Of a DNA stretch of 7,497 bases, positions 1 to 5,956 are shown in pieces; position 1 is the stretch's first letter, and the number at the start of each line of letters is the position of its first letter. Source of the stretch: Vicinamibacteria bacterium (GTDB taxonomy: Bacteria > Acidobacteriota > Vicinamibacteria > Fen-336 > JAGNNV01); contig JAENWE010000093.1 in the NCBI GenBank assembly GCA_016650185.1, positions 1 through 7,497 of the forward strand, read 5' to 3'. The notes under the pieces were generated by a model. That model was not told the origin of the DNA and did no database searches. It saw nothing but the letters and a program-made list of their open reading frames with translations. Position numbers and translations under genes: made by a program.

Positions 1-696
1 AGCGGCGCCGGCGTTCTCGACCAGTTCCACCGCCTGGCCCAACTTCACCCGCGCGACCTCCGCAGCGCGAACCTGGGCCGTCACCACGAGGCGATCGAGA
101 TCGACGATCTGGGCCAGCATCGTGGTCGGATCCACCGAGTCCCCGAGCTTGGCCGACAGCGACACGAGGGTGCCCGAAAGGGGTGCGGTAACGTTCAGCA
201 AAGCGCGCCGTGCCTCGGCCGCGCCAAGATCGTTCTTCGCCGCGGAGAGAGCCGCCTCCGCCTCCTGATAGAGACGCATTGAGGTGGCCTCCCCCGCGCC
301 GAGTTGCCGCTGCCGCTTGAAGGCCTCTTCTGCGAAGGCCAGGGCCTGCGCGGCTCGCGCGACTTCAACATCGGCCACGCGGGTGTCGAGACGGAAGAGG
401 ACGTCGCCCTTCGTGACGCGCAGGCCTTCCGCGGATTTGATCTCGGCGATGAGGCCGCTCATCGGCGAGGCCACGCTCGCCTGTGCGGAGGGGAGCGCGG
501 TGGTCGCGGGTTGCGGCTCGACTGTTCCCGAAGCCTCCACATAGCTTCGCAGCGTGGCCTTGACGATGTGGGCGACTTCGACGGGCACGACGGTGGTCGT
601 GGTTTCTTCTTCCGGAGGCGCGGCGCCGCACCTCAAGAGGGCGAGGCCCGCGCAGAGTGCGATCGCGCCGCGGATGGGAGCAGATGGTTGACTCAT
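1..696 (-). CDS. RND efflux periplasmic adaptor (HlyD/CusB-type membrane fusion protein), 3' end cut by window edge
   Basis: This is the first 232 codons of a periplasmic adaptor that would link an inner-membrane RND pump to the outer-membrane channel encoded just upstream. The frame is open from the ATG at 694-696 to position 1, with no stop. I translated it by hand. Residues 1-22 form a short basic start and a hydrophobic stretch (ALCAGLALL) ending at Cys23, so it is probably exported and perhaps lipid-anchored, although Arg at -1 is a poor lipobox. Residues about 65-103 are the first half of the biotinyl-lipoyl-like domain (ASPMSGLIAEI, then GLRVTKGDVLFRLDTR). About 105-165 is an Ala/Glu/Gln-rich alpha-hairpin. 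Residues 167-195 return to the lipoyl half (VTAPLSGTLVSL, GDSVDP), and a beta-barrel segment follows. The start shares ATGA with the tolC stop, and AGGA lies 5 nt upstream of it. No obvious metal-binding Met or His cluster is visible in this part. The family is secure; the substrate is not. Confidence 0.93.
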   Translation of the reverse strand, partial: MSQPSAPIRGAIALCAGLALLRCGAAPPEEETTTTVVPVEVAHIVKATLRSYVEASGTVEPQPATTALPSAQASVASPMSGLIAEIKSAEGLRVTKGDVLFRLDTRVADVEVARAAQALAFAEEAFKRQRQLGAGEATSMRLYQEAEAALSAAKNDLGAAEARRALLNVTAPLSGTLVSLSAKLGDSVDPTTMLAQIVDLDRLVVTAQVRAAEVARVKLGQAVELVENAGAA

Positions 697-2183
697 CGAA
701 GTCCTGTCGTGTTTGAGGGTGGGGTTGGGGACGGGGACGGCACGGGCATCGGATCGGGAAGCCAGGCCGCGAGATCGGCCGGGCTCTGCATCGCGTCTTC
801 GGTCAGACCGATCGCGGCATGAAAATTCAGGAGCGCTTCCAGCCTCGCGAGTTCCACACGGGCAAAATCCAACTCCGCGCTCACCACATCCAGCCGGGAC
901 ACTTCCCCCGCGCGATGCTGCGACTCAATCGTGCGCAGCTGCTCCTGACGGTTGGACAGCAGCTCGTCGACGGCCGCCACCTTGTCCCGCGCGGCGCGTG
1001 ACGCGACGCTCGCCTGTTCGATCTGTTCGATGGCCCTCGACTGGACGCCGGTGAAGCGGGCCGCGGCTTCGGCGCGCTTCGCTTCCGCCTCGGCGATCGG
1101 CCCGCGGTTCCGGTGAAAGATCGAGAGAAGACCGCCAAGACTCAAGGACCACTTGCTGTCCCCCTGATCGAGCTGGTAGCCGGGGCCAAGATTGAGATCG
1201 GGGTACTGGCGCGCAACCGCGAGCTGAAGCGCCGACTGGCTTGCCGCGTACTCCATGAGCGTTCCGAGCACGTCCGGGCGGTTCAGGAGGGCCTGACGTC
1301 GGGCTTCGGACTCCGTGAGGTCAGGCGGAATGCGTTCCAAGTCACCAAATGAGAGTGTGACCTCATCAATGGCCTCAGGCGTGACGCCCAGGGCCGCGGC
1401 CAAGGAGACCCTGGCCTCCGCCTCGGCGCGCGCCGTGTCTTTTTGAGCGATCTGCGTCTCGATCAGAGCGGCCCGAGCCCGGCTCAGTTCGAACCGGGAG
1501 ATCGCCCCCGCGGTCCATTGACGCTCCACCAGCGAGGCCAGGGTGGATTGCAGCTCTTCCTGTCGCGCCAGCAGACCCCCGCGGCGCCTCGCGGCGAACA
1601 AGGCGAGGAGGCTTTCGCGAACCCGACCTCTCACCTGCCAGGCCACGGTCGCGATGTTCAGCCGTGAGGCCGCCGACAGTTCCTTCGCCTGCGCGATCTG
1701 GTAACCGCGTTTGCCCGCGGTCTCGATGGTGAGCCCCAGGCCGATATCGAAAATCCAGGGTGAGACAACGCTGCTGTCGCTGGTTGAGTTGTAACCGGGC
1801 CCGGTGGTGAGACTCGGATTCGGCCGCTCGCCGGCGGTGGTGATGGCCGCCACGGCGGACTTCGAAACCGCGCGGGCCACCGCGAGGTCCGGGTGATACT
1901 GAAACGCGGCCAGGGTCAGCATCCGCAGGTCCCAGAAGGCCGGAGGCCATTCGGCGACGCTTCGCGCGGCCTGCAGGTGGTCGCGCATTTCGTTGCTGGT
2001 GAGGCTTCGGGCTTCGATCGCCTGGAGCACCGCGGGCGCCGTGATGGGCCGCGCCTCATAGTGGGCGCAATCGGTGCTCCCCAGGATGCCGATGAGGCAG
2101 AAGGCAATGGGGATGAGGGAGCGCGAATCGAAGTGGGCCAACGTTGGATCAACCCTACTTCTTTGACGCGATCGGCCCGCCAT
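693..2183 (-). CDS. TolC/CusC-family outer-membrane efflux protein
   Basis: This is the outer-membrane channel of a tripartite efflux system, 496 aa from the ATG at 2183, a normal length for the family. A hydrophobic segment at residues 23-36 ends at Cys39 followed by AHYEARPI. This matches the place where CusC/OprM-type lipoproteins carry their lipidated Cys, though Asp at -1 is atypical. The two OEP repeats are clear. Repeat 1 opens with AFQYHPDLAVARA (93-105), followed by PNPSLTTGPGY and WTAGAISRFELSRA. Repeat 2 opens with LLNRPDVLGTLMEYAAS (299-315), then QYPDLNLGPGY, FHRNRGPIAEAEAKR and HRAGEVSRLDVVSAE. Long Ala/Arg/Glu-rich helices separate them. The tail (476-489) is Pro/Ser-rich. The ATG start overlaps pepSY by 29 bases. 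A TTG at 2139-2141 would remove the overlap, give a shorter signal peptide n-region and use AGGG 11 nt upstream, so the start is uncertain. The repeat-2 sequence recalls the heavy-metal (Cus/Czc) branch; that assignment is from memory and moderate. Confidence 0.94.
   Translation of the reverse strand: MAGRSRQRSRVDPTLAHFDSRSLIPIAFCLIGILGSTDCAHYEARPITAPAVLQAIEARSLTSNEMRDHLQAARSVAEWPPAFWDLRMLTLAAFQYHPDLAVARAVSKSAVAAITTAGERPNPSLTTGPGYNSTSDSSVVSPWIFDIGLGLTIETAGKRGYQIAQAKELSAASRLNIATVAWQVRGRVRESLLALFAARRRGGLLARQEELQSTLASLVERQWTAGAISRFELSRARAALIETQIAQKDTARAEAEARVSLAAALGVTPEAIDEVTLSFGDLERIPPDLTESEARRQALLNRPDVLGTLMEYAASQSALQLAVARQYPDLNLGPGYQLDQGDSKWSLSLGGLLSIFHRNRGPIAEAEAKRAEAAARFTGVQSRAIEQIEQASVASRAARDKVAAVDELLSNRQEQLRTIESQHRAGEVSRLDVVSAELDFARVELARLEALLNFHAAIGLTEDAMQSPADLAAWLPDPMPVPSPSPTPPSNTTGLR
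702..705 (-). promoter_or_regulatory. Ribosome binding site of the adaptor gene
   Basis: AGGA on the minus strand, 5 nt before the ATG at 694-696, inside the last codons of tolC. It fixes the adaptor start and fits the ATGA stop/start overlap and coupled translation. Confidence 0.6.
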
Positions 2184-2646
2184 CGGCGCCCACGACGACT
2201 TCGCGGTTCTTCTTCCCTGCTTCCTTCACGAGCGCTTCATAGGAGACGGCCGCGCCGCGGGTCACCTGCTCGACCTTCGTGACCGACCCCTTGCCGGCCT
2301 CGCGCTGAAGCCCGGCTCGAACCGCCTCGGGCAAAGCGCTCAGTTCCATCTCCGCCTCGATTTCCAGAACCATTCCCGCCCCATCGATGAGCAGATCCTT
2401 TGAGCGTCCATCGACGGTGAGTTCGGCCTCGTAGACGGTCTTGCCCTTTTCAGTTTCCACTGAGAGTCCCCGCAGCGCGCCGCCTTTCATCTGATCGCCA
2501 ATCGTCTTCTGAACCGCGGTGGGAGCGTCTTTCAGGGTGATGGCCTTTTCGCCGGAGCGCGCGGGTACCGCGAGGCCAAGGCCCAGGCAAAGCGTCGAAG
2601 CGAGGAAGGCGAAGCGGGTCTTTGCAAAGGACTGAAGGTTGGACAT
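2155..2646 (-). CDS. Exported protein with two tandem PepSY-like units
   Basis: A 163-aa secreted protein. Residues 1-32 are a signal peptide: Lys10 and Arg11, a hydrophobic core FAFLASTLCLGLGLA, and likely cleavage after AVPARSG. The mature part splits into two similar alpha/beta units. Unit 1 (about 41-98) has a helix APTAVQKTIGDQ, then strands around KTVYEAELTVDGRSKDLLID and GMVLEIEAE. Unit 2 (about 105-160) has LPEAVRAGLQ, then AVSYEALVKEAGKKNREVVV and DGGPIA. A helix followed by strands containing YEA and a D/G turn is the PepSY-like pattern. Small PepSY-domain proteins are commonly encoded beside QseBC-type two-component systems and efflux genes, and are thought to act in the periplasm as inhibitors or sensors. 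That role is inferred here. The ATG at 2644-2646 has AGGG 7 nt upstream. The gene lies 48 nt after the kinase gene, and its TAG stop sits inside the tolC start region. No metal-binding cluster is visible. Confidence 0.85.
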   Translation of the reverse strand: MSNLQSFAKTRFAFLASTLCLGLGLAVPARSGEKAITLKDAPTAVQKTIGDQMKGGALRGLSVETEKGKTVYEAELTVDGRSKDLLIDGAGMVLEIEAEMELSALPEAVRAGLQREAGKGSVTKVEQVTRGAAVSYEALVKEAGKKNREVVVGADGGPIASKK

Positions 2647-2653
2647 GGGTCAA

Positions 2654-2657
2654 CCCT
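2654..2657 (-). promoter_or_regulatory. Ribosome binding site of pepSY
   Basis: AGGG on the minus strand, 7 nt before the ATG at 2646. It sits in the 13-base context TAGGGTTGACCCA, which recurs with one change at the tolC start region (2145-2157). Confidence 0.55.
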
Positions 2658-2668
2658 AAGGGCCGTTC

Positions 2669-2684
2669 CCTAACCCTGTCTTAA
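2669..2684 (-). promoter_or_regulatory. Candidate response-regulator box upstream of pepSY
   Basis: The minus strand reads TTAAGACAGGGTTAGG: half-sites TTAAG and TTAGG with an 11-bp period. It lies in the 48-base gap between the kinase stop and the pepSY start. Aligned with the box at 5897-5912, the 16 positions agree at 11. A third TTAGG at 2655-2659 is 14 bp further on, out of phase. The box is only 22 bases from the ATG, so a promoter driven from it would leave almost no leader. It may instead control read-through or be coincidental. Confidence 0.4.
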
Positions 2685-2695
2685 CGGGAAGGCAT

Positions 2696-4012
2696 TCAGG
2701 CCGAACGCCAGGCAGGAAGGTCGAGAACGAAGCAGGCGTCCTCGGTCTCGGTAGACGAGAGAACCACGTCGCCGCCATGGAGGCGAGCGACGTGTCGAGC
2801 CAGGCTCAGACCGAGGCCGTGGCCGGGTTGCTCGGCACGGGCCTCAGGACCCCGGTAGAAGCGCTCAAACAGACGGGCTCCCTCGTCGTGACCAATGCGC
2901 GAGCCGGGAGTTGTGACCCGCAGGGCCAAGCGTCCATCCGACATTTCCAGTGCGGCTCGAGGTGGCGTGCCCGGACGTCCGAACTTGACCGCGTTCTCGA
3001 GGAGATTGATCACCGCGATGCGCAGCAGATCCTCGTCGCCTCGGACCAGGGCCTCGTCGGGGGCCACGACGTGAGGTCGGAGCGAGGGCTCATTGCTGAC
3101 GGCGCCTGCGGCTTCGCGAAGCAGGTCGGCCAGATTGACGGTTTCCGTTCCGAGCGCCAGCGACTCGCCGGAACGCGCCAGGACCAAAAGCGCGTCCACC
3201 AGCCTCGACATGCGAGCGATTTCGTCGATCTGGTGACGGAGAGCGGCCTGCCCTTCAACCCCGCCTTCGCGAGCGCGCTCGGCAAGAAGGAGCAGCCGGG
3301 TCAGGGGCGTGCGGAGTTCGTGGGCGGCGTTCGCCGCGAAGTCGCGCTCGCGATCGAAACTGTCGCGCACGCGCTGCCACTGGGCCCGAAACGCGAGGTC
3401 AAGTTCGCGTACTTCCAGCGGATCGTCGGTCCGGCCGAGGGGCGGTGAATCGAGCGGCGTGGTGGCGACGATGCGATCGCGAAACGACAACAGCGGTCCG
3501 GCCACGGTGGCGGCGGTCCGACGGCCGATGAAAACCGCGATCAGAATGGCGAGCGGCGTGGCGAGCAGCAGGGACCAGCCGAAGATGCGCCAGGCCCGTT
3601 CGCCGCGATCACGCGGTGAAGCCACCACCAGCTTGACGTCGTCCACGATATCCACGGTGATGGCGAGCCAGGACGGCGTCCACGTAATCACTCCGGGGGA
3701 CGAGAGGCCGATCGCCACGCCGGGTTGCGAGGTCGCGACCCGTTCTCCCCCTTTCCAGACCTCGATGGCGTCATCGGCGAGACCGCTCTCGAATATGGAA
3801 TCCCGAGCGCTCTCGCCGAGAGGGAGGCGCTCATCCACCACCTCGCGACGGACCGCCTCGGCCAAGGCGAGCGCAGAGTTTCGCAGGATCCGCTGCTCCT
3901 GGGCCTCGAAGACAAACCGTGAGGACAGGGCCGAAGCGCTGGCCAGAAAGAGGGCGGCGATCACGGCCACCGTAACCGTGGCGCGAGTCATCCGCTGGGT
4001 GATCGAGTTCAA
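2696..4012 (-). CDS. Two-TM sensor histidine kinase of an OmpR-type two-component system
   Basis: The membrane kinase that should phosphorylate the regulator encoded immediately upstream; 438 aa. Order of parts: TM1 about 12-30; a periplasmic sensor of about 110 residues (31-141) with no recognised domain; TM2 about 143-162; a HAMP-like linker (about 163-218, with GPLLSFRDRI); the dimerisation helix with H box FAANAAHELRTPLTRLL, phospho-acceptor His231; the N box INLLENAVKFG (Asn336, Asn340); an F box LFERFYRG (381-388); and the G2 box GHGLGLSLA (397-405). The G1 box, normally DxGxG, reads TTPGSRIG (367-374), so the usual Asp is missing. The TTG start at 4010-4012 overlaps the regulator's TGA, implying translational coupling. 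An ATG at 3989-3991 (Met8) is an alternative that still keeps TM1. Neither has a strong ribosome binding site. The layout resembles QseC/PmrB/CusS-type kinases. The signal is unknown; a metal or envelope cue is inferred from the efflux neighbours. Confidence 0.93.
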   Translation of the reverse strand: MNSITQRMTRATVTVAVIAALFLASASALSSRFVFEAQEQRILRNSALALAEAVRREVVDERLPLGESARDSIFESGLADDAIEVWKGGERVATSQPGVAIGLSSPGVITWTPSWLAITVDIVDDVKLVVASPRDRGERAWRIFGWSLLLATPLAILIAVFIGRRTAATVAGPLLSFRDRIVATTPLDSPPLGRTDDPLEVRELDLAFRAQWQRVRDSFDRERDFAANAAHELRTPLTRLLLLAERAREGGVEGQAALRHQIDEIARMSRLVDALLVLARSGESLALGTETVNLADLLREAAGAVSNEPSLRPHVVAPDEALVRGDEDLLRIAVINLLENAVKFGRPGTPPRAALEMSDGRLALRVTTPGSRIGHDEGARLFERFYRGPEARAEQPGHGLGLSLARHVARLHGGDVVLSSTETEDACFVLDLPAWRSA

Positions 4013-4728
4013 CGTGGTTCCGTGGTCTGGAGCGCATAGCCGCTGCCGCGCAGGGTCCGAATCAGTGATCCGCGGGCGCCGCGATCCAGCTTGCGGCGCA
4101 GCCGGGTAATGATGACCTCCAGACTGGCCGCGGTCTCCGGAGTCGCTTCGCCCCAGAGTTCCTCAAGCAGATCGTCTTTGGCCACCACGCGTCCGCGGGC
4201 CCCGGCCAGGCGCTCGAGAACCTCGAACTCCCGGCGGGTAATCGGCACCTCCTGCCCACCCGCCGTGGCACACCGCTTCGCGAAGTCGACCCGCAGGTCC
4301 CCACGAACCAGGACTCGCTGCGCGCCGCCATCCCCGGCCCGCCGCAGGAGCGCTCTTACCCGGGCTTTGAGTTCTGAAAGCGCGAAGGGCTTGCCCAGGT
4401 AGTCGTCGGCGCCTGCGTCGAGTCCAAGGACTCGCGATCCCACGTCGCCCCGCGCGGTCAGGATGAGGATGGGCACCGACTGGCCGCGGCGGCGCCATTC
4501 CCGGCACCAGTCGAGGCCACTGCCATCGGGCAGGCCCAGATCGAGGATGACGGCGGCCCAGGGCGGGGTTTGCAGGAAGCGAGAGGCGACCTCACCGCGG
4601 GCCGCGGTCTCCACGGTGTGGCCGTCCATCCGGAGAGCGCGGGCCAGAGATTCGCGGGTGACGGCGTCGTCTTCGACGATCAGGATGCGCGCGGACGCCG
4701 GAGACGCTATGGTCACGTCCCCCATCAT
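4009..4728 (-). CDS. OmpR/PhoB-family response regulator
   Basis: A DNA-binding regulator, partner of the adjacent kinase. Counted from the ATG at 4726-4728 it has 239 aa. The receiver domain begins at ARILIVEDD with the acidic pair, and the phospho-acceptor Asp lies in VILDLGLPDGSGL. The switch Thr is in PILILTARG, and the conserved Lys is in DYLGKPF. After a short linker comes the winged-helix domain: LRVDFAKR, the PITRREFEVLERL helix, a recognition helix in ETAASLEVIITRLRRKLD, and the wing RGSGYAL. All key residues are present, so it should be functional. Start choice: the frame stays open to a GTG at 4765-4767, but that adds 13 non-conserved residues. ATG codons at 4726-4728 and 4723-4725 leave about 12 residues before the first strand, as is usual. 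None has a clear ribosome binding site. Its stop overlaps the kinase start. The similarity to QseB/PmrA/TctD-type regulators is by motif only. Confidence 0.95.
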   Translation of the reverse strand: MMGDVTIASPASARILIVEDDAVTRESLARALRMDGHTVETAARGEVASRFLQTPPWAAVILDLGLPDGSGLDWCREWRRRGQSVPILILTARGDVGSRVLGLDAGADDYLGKPFALSELKARVRALLRRAGDGGAQRVLVRGDLRVDFAKRCATAGGQEVPITRREFEVLERLAGARGRVVAKDDLLEELWGEATPETAASLEVIITRLRRKLDRGARGSLIRTLRGSGYALQTTEPR

Positions 4729-4784
4729 GAACGAAAGAGGCGGGACGCGCGGAAGGAAACGGTCCACCCGGCCAGGGCGCGAGT

Positions 4785-5834
4785 TTAGGAAGGACCCTTC
4801 ATGGAAAACACCGCGACGTGGAACGTGCCCGGGACCATCTGCGGTCGCGACGGAGGGGCTCCGGCTGCGGCCGGGGGGCCGGGCTCGAAGGTTGCCGCGG
4901 CCAGGTAAAGATTGTGAGTCTTCGGATCGAGGGTCATGGTGCGGGCCCGGGCGGGAGACTTGAGGGTCTGCACCAGAGTGAGCTTGTCGGCCGAATCGAT
5001 GTGCGCGATGGTCACGGTTGAATCGGAACCGGAGGCAAAAACGTTCCTTGTTCCCGGATCAAAGGCGACCGCATCGACTCCGGAGCCGGTGGGAAGTGTC
5101 GTCACCACTTTCCCGCTGTCCGGGTCGAGGACCACTAGAACCTTGTCGCAGGTAGAGAACAGGCGCCGCGTCACGGGATCGAAGGCGAGACCGGTGGGCT
5201 CTTCCCCGGGAGTCAGGGGCCATGACGCCACCACGGTGTGGGTCTTGATATCGATGGCCCGAATCACGTTCTTGTCTTCAATGTTCACGTAGATGCGACC
5301 GAGCTTCGCGTCCACCTGGGCGAACTCCGGCTTGCCGTCGAGGGGAATGGTCGCGACGACCGCGCCCGACGTCGCGTCGAACACGGTCGCGGACTGGCCT
5401 CGGCCGTTGAAGGTGTAGACCTCCTTGCGGGAAGGCTCGTAGAGGATGGAGTCCGGGTTGGCCCCGGTGTCCACCTTCATGATCAGCTTGAGGGTCTTGA
5501 GGTCGAAGATGGAAGCCTTGCTTTCGCGGCCGTTGCTCGAGAAACCGCGGCTGAGGTCGGGTGCTATGGCAAAGCCATGGACACCGGGGGTGTCGGTCAC
5601 CTCGGCCACAACTGCGTCAGTGTCGAGGTCGATCACCACCACCTTGGTCGCGTGCGTGACATAGAGCCGGCGCGCGGCGGCATCCACACTCAGATAGTCC
5701 CAACCGCCCTCGCCCCCGACGGCGATGTCCTTCTTGAAGGTGTAGAGGTCGTCGCCTGCGTGTGTAACCGGAACCGACCAGAACAGAGTGGCGGCGAGGG
5801 CGGCGGAGGCGAGGCCTCGATGGAGAGTGGTCAT
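4785..5834 (-). CDS. Exported YVTN/YncE-type beta-propeller protein
   Basis: A 349-aa secreted protein predicted to fold into a roughly seven-bladed beta-propeller. Residues 1-26 are a signal peptide (basic start TTLHRGL, hydrophobic AALAATLFWSV, cleavage likely after THA). Blade-like units recur about every 40 residues, each pairing a strand such as RLYVT, EVYTFN, RIYVN, RLFST, NVFASG or NLYLA with a partner such as VVVIDLDTDAVVAEV, ATVFDATSGAVVATI, IRAIDIKTHTVVASW or VLVVLDPDSGKVVTTL. This is the YVTN/YncE signature. The propeller probably binds a protein or small ligand in the periplasm; no catalytic motif, haem CxxCH site or metal cluster is visible. A Pro/Ala/Gly-rich insert (317-332) interrupts the last blade. 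The ATG at 5832-5834 has GAGGT 9 nt upstream. It ends 56 nt before the likely regulator start, so it may be the first gene of the efflux and two-component operon. Its role there is inferred from position only. Confidence 0.88.
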   Translation of the reverse strand: MTTLHRGLASAALAATLFWSVPVTHAGDDLYTFKKDIAVGGEGGWDYLSVDAAARRLYVTHATKVVVIDLDTDAVVAEVTDTPGVHGFAIAPDLSRGFSSNGRESKASIFDLKTLKLIMKVDTGANPDSILYEPSRKEVYTFNGRGQSATVFDATSGAVVATIPLDGKPEFAQVDAKLGRIYVNIEDKNVIRAIDIKTHTVVASWPLTPGEEPTGLAFDPVTRRLFSTCDKVLVVLDPDSGKVVTTLPTGSGVDAVAFDPGTRNVFASGSDSTVTIAHIDSADKLTLVQTLKSPARARTMTLDPKTHNLYLAAATFEPGPPAAAGAPPSRPQMVPGTFHVAVFSMKGPS

Positions 5835-5843
5835 GACTTGGTT

Positions 5844-5848
5844 ACCTC
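5844..5848 (-). promoter_or_regulatory. Ribosome binding site of the beta-propeller gene
   Basis: On the minus strand this reads GAGGT, separated by 9 nt from the ATG at 5834. It is the first half-decent Shine-Dalgarno match and supports this start. It lies next to ACCTC, giving the small palindrome ACCTC-T-GAGGT, which could fold and partly hide the site. Confidence 0.6.
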
Positions 5849-5864
5849 AGAGGTCCTTGGGGGG

Positions 5865-5895
5865 AAGTGCCCGTAGCGGGACGTTAGCGGCACTT
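5865..5895 (-). repeat. Inverted repeat with 7-bp perfect arms in the leader/promoter region of the beta-propeller gene
   Basis: The arms AAGTGCC (5889-5895 on the minus strand) and GGCACTT (5865-5871) are perfectly complementary and enclose 17 bases. The minus strand across the left arm and loop also carries CCGCTA twice, exactly 11 bp apart. No T-tract follows, so it is not a typical terminator. It could be a dimer binding site or a hairpin in the 5' leader. It lies 31-61 bases upstream of the ATG. Confidence 0.5.
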
Positions 5896-5896
5896 G

Positions 5897-5912
5897 CTTA
5901 CGCGTGGCTTAA
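5897..5912 (-). promoter_or_regulatory. Candidate response-regulator box upstream of the beta-propeller gene
   Basis: The minus strand reads TTAAGCCACGCGTAAG: two TTAAG-like half-sites (TTAAG and GTAAG) starting exactly 11 bp apart. PmrA/QseB-type OmpR-family regulators are known to bind CTTAAG-N5-CTTAAG, which has the same 11-bp period. A similar box precedes pepSY at 2669-2684. The box ends 62 bases upstream of the ATG, a plausible distance for an activator site. I could not assign a convincing -10 element: CTAACG and GCTACG nearby are only weak matches. Confidence 0.45.
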
Positions 5913-5956
5913 CCGGGAGCGTCGACTCGTCGATGACAATTCCGGGGACATCTTAT

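Noticed and set aside
1375..1950. A 191-codon minus-strand frame rich in Arg and Gly inside tolC.
   Set aside because: Frame-shifted reading of the tolC gene; the tolC frame has clear OEP motifs over this whole span.
2652..2677. Telomere-like TTAGGG/AGGGTT repeats before pepSY.
   Set aside because: Only two or three imperfect copies; better explained by the Shine-Dalgarno site plus the candidate operator half-sites.
2777..3448. A 223-codon plus-strand frame.
   Set aside because: Antisense shadow of the kinase catalytic domain, no domain signal.
3309..4109. A 266-codon plus-strand frame rich in Arg, Ser and Ala.
   Set aside because: It is antisense to the kinase and regulator genes, whose motifs are unmistakable; its composition is that of an out-of-frame translation.
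5238..5876. A 212-codon open frame on the plus strand opposite the beta-propeller gene, with His- and Val-rich runs.
   Set aside because: It mirrors the strongly supported propeller gene on the other strand, shows no recognisable domain, and such long antisense frames are expected in GC-rich DNA.
5865..5895. A rho-independent terminator for the cyclase gene.
   Set aside because: The inverted repeat lacks a following T-tract and lies more than 300 bases past the cyclase stop.
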